A DNA stretch of 64,000 nt, from positions 233,468 to 297,467 of the forward strand of contig NZ_SACS01000003.1 in assembly GCF_004005945.1 (NCBI RefSeq), in the 5' to 3' direction. A program made the translations under genes and the position numbers. The notes beneath the pieces were generated by a model. The model did no database searches and had not been told where the DNA came from. It saw nothing but the letters and a program-made list of their open reading frames with translations. This document shows positions 9,586-17,761 of the stretch, piece after piece; within the stretch, counting starts at the first letter, position 1, and each line of letters starts with the position of its first letter. The DNA is from Rheinheimera riviphila. Its GTDB lineage: Bacteria > Pseudomonadota > Gammaproteobacteria > Enterobacterales > Alteromonadaceae.

Positions 9586-10716
9586 TTAACCGCGGCTGTC
9601 GATTGGTGCGACTTCACGTGGCTCAACACCGGTGTATTCGGCGCTTGGCCGGATAATCCGATTGTCAGCGCGTTGCTCCATCACGTGGGCGGCCCAACCG
9701 GTTAAACGGGAGCAGACAAAAATCGGCGTAAACAATTTGGTTGGAATACCCATGTAGTTGTAGGCCGAAGCGTGGAAAAAGTCTGCGTTACAGAACAGTT
9801 TTTTCTCGCGCCACATCACCGCTTCGCAGCGCACAGACACATCGTACAAGCGAGTGTCGCCATTAGCGGCAGCAAGTTGCTCAGACCAGGCTTTGATCAC
9901 AGCATTACGTGGATCAGATTCAGCATAAATAGCATGGCCAAAACCCATAATTTTATCTTTACGTGCCAGCATGCCCATTAAAGTTTCTTCGGCATGATCC
10001 GGGTTTTGCATGTGTTCAATCAGTTCCATCGCCGCTTCATTGGCGCCACCGTGCAGTGGACCGCGCAGTGAGCCAATAGCGCCGGTGATACAAGAATGCA
10101 TATCAGACAAAGTCGAAGCGCAAACACGGGCAGTAAAGGTTGAAGCGTTAAATTCGTGCTCAGCGTACAAAATCAGCGAGGCTTGCATCACGGTGGTGTG
10201 CAGCGCTGATGGTTTTTCACCGTGTAAAGTCCACAGGAACTGTTCAGCAACTGAATCGGCGTCGGTTTCAACACTGATGCGTTTGCCGTGGTGACTAAAG
10301 TTGTACCAGTAGTTAATCAGGCCTGGGAAAATCGCCAGCATGCGATCAGTGGCATCTTGTTGGTCGTTGAAATTGTGTTCAGTTTCTAAATTCCCCAGCA
10401 TCGAGCAGCCGGTACGCATCACGTCCATCGGATGGGCAGACGCCGGAATACGTTCCAGCACTTCTTTGAGTGCGCTTGGCAGGCTGCGCATGGCTTTGAG
10501 TTTAGTTTTATAAGCGGCAAGTTCGGCGGAGGTTGGTAACTCGCCTTTGAGGATTAAATATGCGACTTCTTCAAATTCGCATTTAGCCGCTAAGTCTTTG
10601 ACGTCATAACCGCGGTACGTCAGGCCTGAACCTGTTTTTCCGACAGTTGATAAAGCGGTTTTACCGGCGATCTGGCCGCGTAAACCGGCGCCTGTTAATT
10701 GTTTTGCGTTTGCCAT
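9586..10716 (-). CDS. prpC: 2-methylcitrate synthase
   Basis: Condenses propionyl-CoA with oxaloacetate to 2-methylcitrate, the entry step of the methylcitrate cycle. The start is ATG 10716 (MANAKQLTGAG), preceded by a good GGAG ribosome site that overlaps an in-frame TTG; 376 residues. Citrate-synthase family features are present: TYRGYDVKDLA near the N terminus, GPLHGGANEAAME and GFGHAIYAESDPRN with the catalytic histidines, and the C-terminal RPSAEYTG. The short length and the TYRGYD block fit the methylcitrate rather than the hexameric citrate synthase class. It lies between prpB (about 100 bases upstream) and acnD. Confidence 0.96.
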   Translation of the reverse strand: MANAKQLTGAGLRGQIAGKTALSTVGKTGSGLTYRGYDVKDLAAKCEFEEVAYLILKGELPTSAELAAYKTKLKAMRSLPSALKEVLERIPASAHPMDVMRTGCSMLGNLETEHNFNDQQDATDRMLAIFPGLINYWYNFSHHGKRISVETDADSVAEQFLWTLHGEKPSALHTTVMQASLILYAEHEFNASTFTARVCASTLSDMHSCITGAIGSLRGPLHGGANEAAMELIEHMQNPDHAEETLMGMLARKDKIMGFGHAIYAESDPRNAVIKAWSEQLAAANGDTRLYDVSVRCEAVMWREKKLFCNADFFHASAYNYMGIPTKLFTPIFVCSRLTGWAAHVMEQRADNRIIRPSAEYTGVEPREVAPIDSRG

Positions 10717-10817
10717 GGTGTTCTCCAACGAAAATTTAAGATGAAAAATTATTCTCGAAGGCAGGCACAGAGGTAGCTGCGAGTCCTGCGTTCGGTATCA
10801 ATTGATGCAATGTGCGG

Positions 10818-11705
10818 TTATTTGTTTTTATTTTCCGCAAACAACGCATCCAGCTTTTGTTCATAGCTGTGATAATTCAGGAAATCATAAAGTTCCATCC
10901 GGGTCTGCATGCTGTCGATCACCGCTTTTTGGTCACCGTCATCCAGCAAATGCTGATACACGTTTAACGCCGCTTTATTCATCGCCCGGAAGGCACTCAA
11001 TGGGTACAACACCATCTGCACGCCAACATCCGCAAGTTCTTTTTTGTTGAATAAAGGCGTCTGACCGAATTCGGTGATATTGGCCAGCACCGGCACTTTG
11101 ATCACAGCGGTAAATGCCTGGTACTGCTCCAGCGTATAGACAGCTTCGGCGAAAATAGCATCGGCACCGGCTTCAACACAGGCTTGTGCCCGTTCAATCG
11201 CCGCTTGCAGGCCTTGTTGTTGCAGCGCATCGGTGCGCGCCATAATGAAAAAATTCTCGTCCGTTCTGGCATCAACCGAAGCTTTCACCCGGTCGACCAT
11301 TTCCGCTAATGAAACAATTTCTTTGTTCGGACGGTGACCACAACGTTTTTGCATCACCTGATCTTCGATATGAAAACCGGCCGCACCAGCGCGGGTCATG
11401 TCTTTTACCGTGCGGGCAATATTAAAAGCGCCACCCCAGCCCGTATCGGCATCCACTAACAAAGGCACTGAAGTCGCGCCGGTGATGCGGCGAATGTCTT
11501 CACAAACGTCGTTTAAAGAGGTCATGCCTAAATCCGGCAAACCAAAAGAGGCATTGGCCACGCCAGCACCTGACAGATACAAGGCCTGATGCCCGACCCG
11601 CTCCGCCATCATCGCGGTGTAAGCGTTAATGGTGCCTACCAGCTGCAATGGGTTGTTTGCTGCAATAGCCTGACGTAATTTCAGACCGGCGCTATGAGTT
11701 GCCAT
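10818..11705 (-). CDS. prpB: 2-methylisocitrate lyase
   Basis: Splits 2-methylisocitrate into pyruvate and succinate, the closing step of the methylcitrate cycle. The long frame from 11789 begins with a low-complexity run that is just the reverse reading of a tandem repeat; the true start is ATG 11705 ([13 protein letters not shown]), with the ribosome site AGGGGAA five bases before it. 295 residues. The isocitrate-lyase/PEP-mutase signature KRCGH is present near residue 123, with the Mg-binding DADTGWGG upstream of it. It follows the GntR regulator gene by 13 bases, so regulator and enzymes share one transcript. Confidence 0.96.
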   Translation of the reverse strand: MATHSAGLKLRQAIAANNPLQLVGTINAYTAMMAERVGHQALYLSGAGVANASFGLPDLGMTSLNDVCEDIRRITGATSVPLLVDADTGWGGAFNIARTVKDMTRAGAAGFHIEDQVMQKRCGHRPNKEIVSLAEMVDRVKASVDARTDENFFIMARTDALQQQGLQAAIERAQACVEAGADAIFAEAVYTLEQYQAFTAVIKVPVLANITEFGQTPLFNKKELADVGVQMVLYPLSAFRAMNKAALNVYQHLLDDGDQKAVIDSMQTRMELYDFLNYHSYEQKLDALFAENKNK

Positions 11706-11718
11706 GTGAGTTCCCCTG

Positions 11719-12447
11719 TTACTTAAAATGAGGTTGCTTAAAATGAGGTTGCTTAAAATGAGTTTCGATATTGCGTCTGGACGCGCCAATGTGCCGGCGC
11801 ATCAGTAAATCGGCCAATTCACCATCACGATTGGCAATGGCATTGATAATAGCTTTATGTTCGTCAAATGCCCGTGATACTCGCGGGCCGTTCATGCCGA
11901 GCTGCACCCGGTACATCCGGACGATGAAATACAATTCGTCGCATAACAAATTGATCAGATAAGGATTTTTGCTGCCTAAAATGACGCGGTAATGAAAATC
12001 GACATCGCCGGCTTCCTGATAATAACTTTCGCCTTCACGCACGCGTTGGGTCGACAAATGCTGATCCAGCAATTGTTGCACCTGGGCAATTTCCGCATCC
12101 GTCATATGCTCAGCGGCCAAGCGACAGGCCAGTCCTTCCAACGTTTCACGCAACTGATACAACGACACCAAACCGGCCACCGACAACTTCACCACCCGCG
12201 CACCGGCGTTCGGAATACGTTCAATCAGATGACAACGCTCTAATCTGGCGAGTGCCTCACGCAGTGGCGCCCGGCTTAAATCATAGCGTTTCGCCAGTTC
12301 CGGCTCAGAAATTTTGCTGCCTGGTGCAATTTGCCCTTCGACAATGGCGCGCTGAATTTCCAACAACACCCGGTCGGCAGCAGTGACTGGATCTTTCCAG
12401 GTAGGACTTTGCATCTGATTGTCGACAATTGCATGGTAATGAGGCAT
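11719..12447 (-). CDS. GntR/FCD-family regulator of the methylcitrate operon
   Basis: First gene of the prp operon and its probable repressor; 242 residues. A winged helix-turn-helix lies at about residues 25-85 ([25 protein letters not shown], read in two pieces) and an FCD effector domain with its acidic and histidine metal/ligand residues at about 95-225 ([23 protein letters not shown]). GntR/FCD proteins in this position in gammaproteobacteria sense a methylcitrate-pathway compound; that is family knowledge, not shown here. A perfect palindrome lies inside its own 5' coding end and another just upstream, fitting autoregulation. The last 13 residues are HFK-QP repeats made by a 15-base tandem repeat, so the natural C terminus has been extended. 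Confidence 0.9.
   Translation of the reverse strand: MPHYHAIVDNQMQSPTWKDPVTAADRVLLEIQRAIVEGQIAPGSKISEPELAKRYDLSRAPLREALARLERCHLIERIPNAGARVVKLSVAGLVSLYQLRETLEGLACRLAAEHMTDAEIAQVQQLLDQHLSTQRVREGESYYQEAGDVDFHYRVILGSKNPYLINLLCDELYFIVRMYRVQLGMNGPRVSRAFDEHKAIINAIANRDGELADLLMRRHIGASRRNIETHFKQPHFKQPHFK
11722..11766. repeat. 15-base tandem repeat at the 3' end of the GntR gene
   Basis: Three head-to-tail copies of a 15-base unit (11722-11736, 11737-11751, 11752-11766; the third differs at two bases). Because 15 is a multiple of 3, the copies stay in frame and add QPHFK units right up to the regulator stop codon. Confidence 0.9.
12418..12429. promoter_or_regulatory. Palindromic operator candidate inside the GntR gene start
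   Basis: ATTGTCGACAAT is a perfect 12-base palindrome located 18 to 29 bases into the GntR coding sequence (codons for Ile-Val-Asp-Asn). A second near-copy lies at 12480-12491, 62 bases away centre to centre, close to six helical turns. Paired TTGTCGACAA-type sites are what GntR/FCD repressors usually bind; assignment to this regulator is inference. Confidence 0.6.
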
Positions 12448-12479
12448 TTTTAGACTTTTATTGGTCTAATGTCAATATA

Positions 12480-12498
12480 ATTGTCGACATAGATTGTA
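12480..12498 (-). promoter_or_regulatory. prp operon promoter region with second operator copy
   Basis: ATTGTCGACAT at 12480-12490 matches 11 of the 12 palindrome bases found at 12418-12429. On the minus strand a -10-like TACAAT (12498 down to 12493) lies immediately upstream of it, so a bound repressor would cover the transcription start. I see no good -35 at the right spacing. A small inverted repeat, TTAGAC (12450-12455) with GTCTAA (12464-12469), sits just before the ATG where the ribosome would bind. Confidence 0.5.
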
Positions 12499-12699
12499 TT
12501 CCAGAGACGACGCGTAAACATTGATTGGCAAAAGTTGCTGTAACAAATTACTTCCAAATTCCGCAAATATTTCGCATACAAAAATATTTTAAGATTGTTT
12601 ATGAATAAAAATTAATTGTTAACAACGCTTTTGCTATAACGAATTTTTGAACCCAATCGGCTGCAAGGCCGCAGCTGTCAAAGCACAGTGGATTTTTCT

Positions 12700-12747
12700 C
12701 TGGATAAGCTGGGGATAACTATTGGATAACTTGGGTACAAGCTGGGG
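12700..12747. promoter_or_regulatory. Phased GGATAA cluster, DnaA-box-like
   Basis: GGATAA starts at 12702, 12713 and 12724, exactly 11 bases apart and in one orientation. Read on the minus strand, the three sites match the DnaA box TTATCCACA in 8, 8 and 7 of 9 bases. AAGCTGGGG occurs at 12706 and again at 12739, 33 bases apart, in the same phase. The cluster lies about 100 bases upstream of the small RNA promoter, in a 600-base stretch without genes. No replication genes are nearby, so an origin is unlikely. Confidence 0.45.
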
Positions 12748-12798
12748 CTAATTATACAAATATTTAACTTTATCAACGAACTGTCGACGTCAGACGAT

Positions 12799-12828
12799 TT
12801 GAGCAATTTTTACGCACTTGGCTACACT
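12799..12828 (+). promoter_or_regulatory. Sigma-70 promoter of the candidate small RNA
   Basis: TTGAGC at 12799-12804 and TACACT at 12823-12828 with an 18-base spacer. No open reading frame with a ribosome site follows; instead a series of hairpins begins at 12840. Confidence 0.65.
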
Positions 12829-12834
12829 GAATTC

Positions 12835-12943
12835 ATGTCGCATTGCTGCTGTCGAGCAATGCCCCACCGGTAGCGCACGGCTCAGTTTCTGAGCCATTCC
12901 CCTAAGCCCAGAACAATGCGGATTGGTTCTGGGCTACTTTTAT
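12835..12943 (+). ncRNA. Candidate small non-coding RNA, about 109 nt
   Basis: The stretch has the layout of a stand-alone bacterial small RNA. It has a sigma-70 promoter ending at 12828, hairpin 1 (GCATTGCT 12840-12847 with AGCAATGC 12855-12862) and hairpin 2 (GGCTCAG 12879-12885 with CTGAGCC 12889-12895). A terminator stem of 10 pairs follows (12905-12914 with 12926-12935), then ACTTTTATCT. Two unpaired C-rich linkers, around 12862-12868 and TTCCCCT at 12897-12903, could pair with purine-rich ribosome sites. It is transcribed divergently from the prp operon. I do not recognise it as 6S, 4.5S, tmRNA, RyhB or Spot 42. The exact 5' end is estimated from the promoter. Confidence 0.6.
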
Positions 12944-13053
12944 CTACTTGATTTTACTTTCCTTTTCAGTAAGCCACCGCTCAATGAAACGCCTTTTCAA
13001 ATGAACTGCCTGATTCTGGAAAGGCAACCAACCTTACTGGTTAAGTGTCAGTT

Positions 13054-13839
13054 TCAGGCTCGTTTCGCCAACGGAAATAACCGGTAAAAATTTGCGGTAC
13101 TGTGCTTGGCAATAGTAGCTAAATCTTCAGATCGAACCTGCGCCACGGCGGCAGCCACCGCACTGACATAAGCCGGCTGATTGGTTTTGCCGCGAAATGG
13201 TACCGGTGATAAATATGGCGAGTCGGTTTCAATCAATAACCGGTCAAGAGGCACCTGACGCACTACGTCACGCAGCGCGTCGGCATTACGAAAGGTCATA
13301 ATGCCGGAGAAAGAAATATAAAAACCTAAATCTAACGCAGCTTTGGCGGTGTCCCAGTCTTCAGTGAAACAGTGCAATACGCCGCCACAACGATCAGCCT
13401 GATACTGGCGCATCAATGCCAGCGTATCGGCTTTGGCATCACGGGTATGGATGATTAGCGGTTTTTGTAACTGGTTCGCCACTTCAATATGGCTGATAAA
13501 GGCTTGTTGTTGCAGGGCTTTGGTATCAGGGCTGTAAAAGTAATCCAGGCCGGTTTCACCAACCGCCACTACTTTTGGATCGGCAGCCAGCGTTAATAAT
13601 AAATCAGCATCCAGCACGTCTTGCTGGTGCAGCGGATGTTCACCGCAGGAGACTGAGACTTGCGGATACGGCGCCACCAAAGCGGCCATCGAAGGATATT
13701 CAGCCAGACTGACCGACACACAAAGCAGATGTTCAATTTGCTCATGTTTGGCGTTTGCCAGCACAGCAGGCAAATCCAGCGCCAATTTATCCAGTTCCAG
13801 CCGATCAAGGTGACAATGAGAATCTACAAACACAACCAA
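13054..13839 (-). CDS. TatD-family metal-dependent DNase (YcfH type)
   Basis: TatD-family hydrolase of 261 residues. The metal-binding motif DSHCHLDRL opens the protein, GETGLDYFY carries the next ligand, and HTRDAKADTL, LHCFTED and ETDSPYLSP complete the family set. It ends the block holB-pilZ-tatD, the order seen in most gammaproteobacteria and the one that marks it as the YcfH paralogue rather than TatD itself. Such enzymes act as 3'-5' DNases or deacylases in vitro; the physiological role is uncertain. A gap of about 110 bases separates it from pilZ. Confidence 0.92.
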   Translation of the reverse strand: MVVFVDSHCHLDRLELDKLALDLPAVLANAKHEQIEHLLCVSVSLAEYPSMAALVAPYPQVSVSCGEHPLHQQDVLDADLLLTLAADPKVVAVGETGLDYFYSPDTKALQQQAFISHIEVANQLQKPLIIHTRDAKADTLALMRQYQADRCGGVLHCFTEDWDTAKAALDLGFYISFSGIMTFRNADALRDVVRQVPLDRLLIETDSPYLSPVPFRGKTNQPAYVSAVAAAVAQVRSEDLATIAKHSTANFYRLFPLAKRA

Positions 13840-13949
13840 TGCTCCGGTGTTTTATGACAGTTTATTGTGATAACTATGGATGGTCATTCAGACATTGGAC
13901 TACCAGCGTAGCTCTGGCATGTCCATCAGTGACTACAAGGTACTCTTTG

Positions 13950-14288
13950 TTACAACGTATAGGTGGCTTCAGGTGAGTTCTGCAAACCGCTAATTAACTT
14001 TTCGATTTTATCGCGTAGCTGCGATTTGTCGTCGATAAAGGCCACACCAATACCGGCCGGGCTATTATTTTGCGCACCATGTGGCGTGATCCAGGCCACT
14101 TTGCCAGTCACGGAGACAGTTTCCAGCGCGTCAGGCAGCGTCACCGATAACGCCAGCGACTGACCAATTTTGTATTGGCGCGCCGTCCGGACAAATAAAC
14201 CACCTTGTTTTAAAAAAGGCATAAAAGCGCGGTTTAACTCTTTAATATCAAGAAAATCCAACGGTATTTCTTCCAACGATGCCTCCAT
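13950..14288 (-). CDS. pilZ: PilZ domain protein
   Basis: 112-residue single-domain PilZ protein. In this genomic position (directly after holB) the orthologue is the type IV pilus protein PilZ of Pseudomonas, needed for pilus biogenesis and lacking a classical c-di-GMP site. The sequence agrees: the N-terminal RxxxR c-di-GMP motif is not seen, while the beta-barrel pattern GGLFVRT, GQSLALSVTLPD and GKVAWITPHGAQ is. The start codon overlaps the holB stop by one base (TGATG), so the two are translationally coupled. Confidence 0.85.
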   Translation of the reverse strand: MEASLEEIPLDFLDIKELNRAFMPFLKQGGLFVRTARQYKIGQSLALSVTLPDALETVSVTGKVAWITPHGAQNNSPAGIGVAFIDDKSQLRDKIEKLISGLQNSPEATYTL

Positions 14289-15223
14289 CAGCGCAATAAA
14301 CGCTGTACATCCAATAATAAAGCAGTGAGCGCTAAAGTTCTATTCTGCCCCAAAATTTGCTGTTCGTCACGGCACCATTGCGCCAGCCGTTGAAACAGCT
14401 GCTGACAGTTGCGATTTTCATCGACTGTTGGCCATAACTGCCGGACAAACCAAAACAGGATAGCGGTGGTTTCGGTTTGTGCTTCCAGCGTTTTCACCAT
14501 ATCGGCCAGCGGGTATTCACCGGCAATAAAACGTGGCAACAACTGCAGCACCTGATCAATGTGCTCGCTTTGACCTGAGGCGAGTAATTCCAAGGCCCGC
14601 AGCGGCGCACCAGCACAATAAGCCAATAAATATGGGGGCACTGGTTGGTCGCTTTGCTCTGCCAGCCACAGCTGCGCCGCCTGATCATTCACCGGCGCAA
14701 TCAGCCAGCGCTGACAACGGCTTAAAATAGTTGGCAGCAGTTGTTGCTCATAAGCAGTTTGCAGCAGCAGAAAACTATCGCTACCCGGCTCTTCCAGCGT
14801 TTTGAGCAAGGCATTGGCGGCGGCTTCGGTCATTTTGTGCGCTTGCGGTAATAACACCACCCGCGCGCCGCCTTGTTGTGGTGTGCCTTGCATAAACTGA
14901 CTGAGCTCACGCACCGCATCAACACCAATACTGCTGTCACTTGCTAACTGCATTAAATCCGGATGATGACCGGCATTGACCAGCAAACAGCTTTTGCAAT
15001 AACCACAAGCGGCATCCGGGAACGGTTGCAAGCACAGTAATTGTTTAGCCAAATGCTGCGCCACCAGCTGTTTACCGACACCATTAGGGCCGGTAAACAA
15101 TAAAGCGTGATGCAGCTGGCCGCTTTGCGCCAATTGACCCAAGTGCAATTGCATCGGTGCTAGCCAGGGTAAAGTTGCCGCTTGTGATGTCGCGGGATTA
15201 ATACTCCCCGTCCCTAAATTCAC
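14288..15223 (-). CDS. holB: DNA polymerase III delta-prime subunit
   Basis: Clamp-loader subunit that helps open the beta clamp and load it on DNA; 311 residues. The AAA+ fold starts with the P-loop GPNGVGKQ, followed by the Cys-rich zinc module ([16 protein letters not shown]), sensor region [11 protein letters not shown] and LPTILSRCQ. As expected for delta-prime the nucleotide site is degenerate (Q after GK instead of S/T). The start overlaps the tmk stop by 4 bases (ATGA type) and the stop overlaps pilZ, so tmk-holB-pilZ is a tight unit. Confidence 0.95.
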   Translation of the reverse strand: MNLGTGSINPATSQAATLPWLAPMQLHLGQLAQSGQLHHALLFTGPNGVGKQLVAQHLAKQLLCLQPFPDAACGYCKSCLLVNAGHHPDLMQLASDSSIGVDAVRELSQFMQGTPQQGGARVVLLPQAHKMTEAAANALLKTLEEPGSDSFLLLQTAYEQQLLPTILSRCQRWLIAPVNDQAAQLWLAEQSDQPVPPYLLAYCAGAPLRALELLASGQSEHIDQVLQLLPRFIAGEYPLADMVKTLEAQTETTAILFWFVRQLWPTVDENRNCQQLFQRLAQWCRDEQQILGQNRTLALTALLLDVQRLLR

Positions 15224-15840
15224 AGCCCGGCAGCCTCTAACGCGACAACAATTTGTTGTTGCACTTCAGCTACAGTGCGGCTGGCATCAATAATGGCGAT
15301 ATTAGGTTCACTGTGGGCGATTTCCAGATAACGGGCTCTGGTACGCTGGAAAAATGCCAGTTGTTCTTGTTCAATCCGATCCAGCTCACCACGCACACGT
15401 GCGCGCTCCAGACCAATCACCGGATCGATATCCAGATACAAGGTAAAGTCTGGTTTGGTCTGACCGAGCACTGCCTGACGAATGCTGTCGATCAAAGTTG
15501 CATCAATCATCCGGCCACCGCCCTGATAAGCCCGTGACGACAGATCATGCCGGTCAGCCAGGACCCAATCCCCCCGCAATAAAGCCGGGCGGATCACCTG
15601 GCTCAGCAGCTGCACCCTCGCGGCATACATCAACAACAATTCAGTTTCTGGCGCCACTTGCTCAGTTTGCACCGATTTAACCAGGGTCCGAATTTGTTCA
15701 GCCAACGGTGTACCACCGGGTTCACGGGTTTGCACCACAGGATGGCCATGGTTTTCTAACCATTGCCGTACCGTGCTGATCGCTGTTGTTTTCCCCGCGC
15801 CTTCCAGCCCTTCAATCACAATAAAACGCGCTGCTGTCAT
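15220..15840 (-). CDS. tmk: Thymidylate kinase
   Basis: Phosphorylates dTMP to dTDP for DNA synthesis; 206 residues, typical length. The P-loop GLEGAGKTT is at residues 10-18, the DR(H)/substrate motif appears as [16 protein letters not shown], and [14 protein letters not shown] is the conserved nucleotide-binding stretch. It overlaps mltG upstream and holB downstream by 4 bases each. Confidence 0.97.
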   Translation of the reverse strand: MTAARFIVIEGLEGAGKTTAISTVRQWLENHGHPVVQTREPGGTPLAEQIRTLVKSVQTEQVAPETELLLMYAARVQLLSQVIRPALLRGDWVLADRHDLSSRAYQGGGRMIDATLIDSIRQAVLGQTKPDFTLYLDIDPVIGLERARVRGELDRIEQEQLAFFQRTRARYLEIAHSEPNIAIIDASRTVAEVQQQIVVALEAAGL

Positions 15841-16847
15841 GGTTTTTTCCCGAATATATACTGTTGCACCGCGCGATTATGCTCTGGCAAGGTTGCTGAA
15901 AACTGATGACTGCCATCGCCCTTCGCCACAAAATACAGTTTATCACTGACCAGCGGTTTGGCTGCAGCTTGCAACGACGTCGCGCTGACCAGCGCAATTG
16001 GGCCTGGCGGCAAGCCAAAATGGACATAGGTATTATATGGATGTGGGTCTTTTAAATGCGCGCGGGTAATGTCGCCCTGATACCGATCACCGAGGCCATA
16101 AATCACCGTTGGATCGGTTTGCAACTTCATCCGCTGCGCCAACCGGTTGATAAACACCGATGCAATCAACGGTTTTTCTGAAATCACGCCGGTTTCCTTT
16201 TCGATAATCGATGCCAAGGTTAACAACTGATAAGGCGTATTAAAAGGCACCGTGGCATCCCGCTCAGCCCAGGCTTGCTCGAGCTGCTGCATTAACGAGC
16301 GGTGCGCCCGACGATAAATATCTGACGCTTTGCTATGGGCGGTATAAAAATACGTTTCCGGGAAAAACAATGCCTCGAGATTTGGCGGTGGAGCGCCCCA
16401 TTCGGCTGGCCATTGCACCAGTTGCTGTAACGCCTGCTCATCTGGCAGATCGTTTAGCAGATAAGGCGCGTTGGCTAAAGCGACCAGGCTTTGTTTTAAT
16501 GTCTCGCCTTCGCGCAGCATAAAACTGAACTGCGCGACTTTGCCGCTGCGAAACAAAGCCAGCTGGTTCATTAATAAATCTGGTTGTACCCGATAGACCC
16601 CGGCTTTTAACGAACGCAATTCAGGTTGTAACACACTGAGTAGCTTTAACTGTAAACACTGGGTTTTACTCAATAATTGCTGTTGTTGCCACTGCCCACA
16701 TAAACCGGATAACGAGCTACCAGCAGGTAAATCATAATAAGGCCCCGCTAATGCCAATCGGGTCTGCCGGAATTGCTGCAATTGATTCAGTAAACCAAAA
16801 GCTACCACTGCGAGCACAAACAACAACACAAATAACTTCTTTAACAT
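15837..16847 (-). CDS. mltG: Endolytic murein transglycosylase MltG
   Basis: Inner-membrane lytic transglycosylase that cuts nascent peptidoglycan strands and so sets glycan length. It has 336 residues with one N-terminal membrane helix (residues 5-20, [15 protein letters not shown]), then a periplasmic LysM-like region and the YceG catalytic domain. The catalytic glutamate is E218 in SIIEKETG, the same number and context as in E. coli MltG, and the following VFINRL and [10 protein letters not shown] blocks are conserved. The start overlaps the pabC stop region (7 bases) and the end overlaps tmk, the usual pabC-mltG-tmk-holB arrangement. Confidence 0.96.
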   Translation of the reverse strand: MLKKLFVLLFVLAVVAFGLLNQLQQFRQTRLALAGPYYDLPAGSSLSGLCGQWQQQQLLSKTQCLQLKLLSVLQPELRSLKAGVYRVQPDLLMNQLALFRSGKVAQFSFMLREGETLKQSLVALANAPYLLNDLPDEQALQQLVQWPAEWGAPPPNLEALFFPETYFYTAHSKASDIYRRAHRSLMQQLEQAWAERDATVPFNTPYQLLTLASIIEKETGVISEKPLIASVFINRLAQRMKLQTDPTVIYGLGDRYQGDITRAHLKDPHPYNTYVHFGLPPGPIALVSATSLQAAAKPLVSDKLYFVAKGDGSHQFSATLPEHNRAVQQYIFGKKP

Positions 16848-17644
16848 GAAATCTTTCCTGCCAGAAACGGCACTAATTGCTGGATGGGTCTGACTTCATC
16901 CACATTAAACGGACGTTGCTTAAATTGCTGCACTGGCACCACGCCCATCAGCGCATTGCTGGCGAACATCGCAGTGGCGTCATCGAGCGCCGTCACAGGA
17001 TAATAACCTTGTTGTACATCCATATGTTGCAGTAACCACAGCCGCATCACGCCTGCAACACCGGCCTGATCAAGCTTTGGTGTACACCATTGACCCTTTA
17101 TTTTAAAAAATAGATTGGCGGCACAAAGTTCAGTCACCCGCCCTTGCTGATCGCACACAATCAAATCATCAAAGGCGCTTTGTTCTGCTTCAGCCTTGAG
17201 CAGCACCGTTTCCAGCCTGCTGGTATGTTTGATCCCGGCTAATAACGGCTGGGTGGATAATTGCAGACTGGCGACGCCAAGGCGGATCCCCAGCTGACGC
17301 TGCTGTTGATAATCGGGTAACGGGCTGTTTGTCACATAAACCAGCGGCTCGTGAAAACCTGCCGGACTATAACCCCGTCCGCCTTGCCCGCGACTCACCA
17401 ACAGTTTAACCACTTGTGATGGCGTCGTAATGGCTTGTTCCGCTTGCAGTTTCACCGCTTGCTCGTTAAGTGGCGGCATCTGCAACCGTTGTAGCGACTG
17501 CGCCAGACGCTGCCAATGCAAATCCCACAGCACCAGCTGTGAGTTATCTACCAACATGGTGGTAAAAATCCCATCGCCGTACTGAAAACTGCGGTCAGAA
17601 ACAGTAGGTTGAAGCACCAGCACGCCTTGTTTAGCCCAAAAAAT
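16841..17644 (-). CDS. pabC: Aminodeoxychorismate lyase, probable ATT start
   Basis: PLP enzyme that converts 4-amino-4-deoxychorismate to 4-aminobenzoate for folate. SDRSFQYGDGIFTT, the PLP lysine in AGIKHTSRLE and the TELCAANLF block are all present. The frame is open back to a GTG at 17749, but that stretch holds a strong hairpin and no family homology. Family members begin with a short strand ending 14-15 residues before the SDR motif; the codon at exactly that place is ATT (17644, IFWAKQGV). This would give 267 residues, close to the 269 of E. coli PabC. The alternative is GTG at 17617 with AAGG seven bases upstream, which would lose the first strand. The gene is certain; the start is not. 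Confidence 0.88.
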   Translation of the reverse strand: MFWAKQGVLVLQPTVSDRSFQYGDGIFTTMLVDNSQLVLWDLHWQRLAQSLQRLQMPPLNEQAVKLQAEQAITTPSQVVKLLVSRGQGGRGYSPAGFHEPLVYVTNSPLPDYQQQRQLGIRLGVASLQLSTQPLLAGIKHTSRLETVLLKAEAEQSAFDDLIVCDQQGRVTELCAANLFFKIKGQWCTPKLDQAGVAGVMRLWLLQHMDVQQGYYPVTALDDATAMFASNALMGVVPVQQFKQRPFNVDEVRPIQQLVPFLAGKISC

Positions 17645-17709
17645 GCAGTATGCCTGAAATTTGCCGTACTGAAAATTATCACCGGAAAAATTGCCGAGCC
17701 AGAAATGAC

Positions 17710-17737
17710 AACGCCGCCTTGCAAGCAAAGCGGCGTT
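17710..17737 (-). terminator. Hairpin between fabF and pabC
   Basis: AACGCCGC (17737 to 17730 on the minus strand) pairs with GCGGCGTT (17717 to 17710), and TTGC with GCAA extends the stem inward, leaving a 2-base loop. Only a weak T-rich tail follows. It lies 24 bases after the fabF stop and probably attenuates transcription into pabC. Confidence 0.55.
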
Positions 17738-17761
17738 TGAGTCAATCACGTTCGCTCGACG

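Noticed and set aside
11706..11789. N-terminal extension of prpB (LILSN repeats)
   Set aside because: It is the out-of-frame reading of the tandem repeat; the ribosome site and homology place the start at 11705.
12700..12747. Replication origin
   Set aside because: No dnaA, dnaN, gidA or AT-rich unwinding array is nearby; only three imperfect boxes.
12835..12943. Known housekeeping RNA (6S, 4.5S, tmRNA, RNase P)
   Set aside because: Length and conserved cores of these RNAs do not fit.
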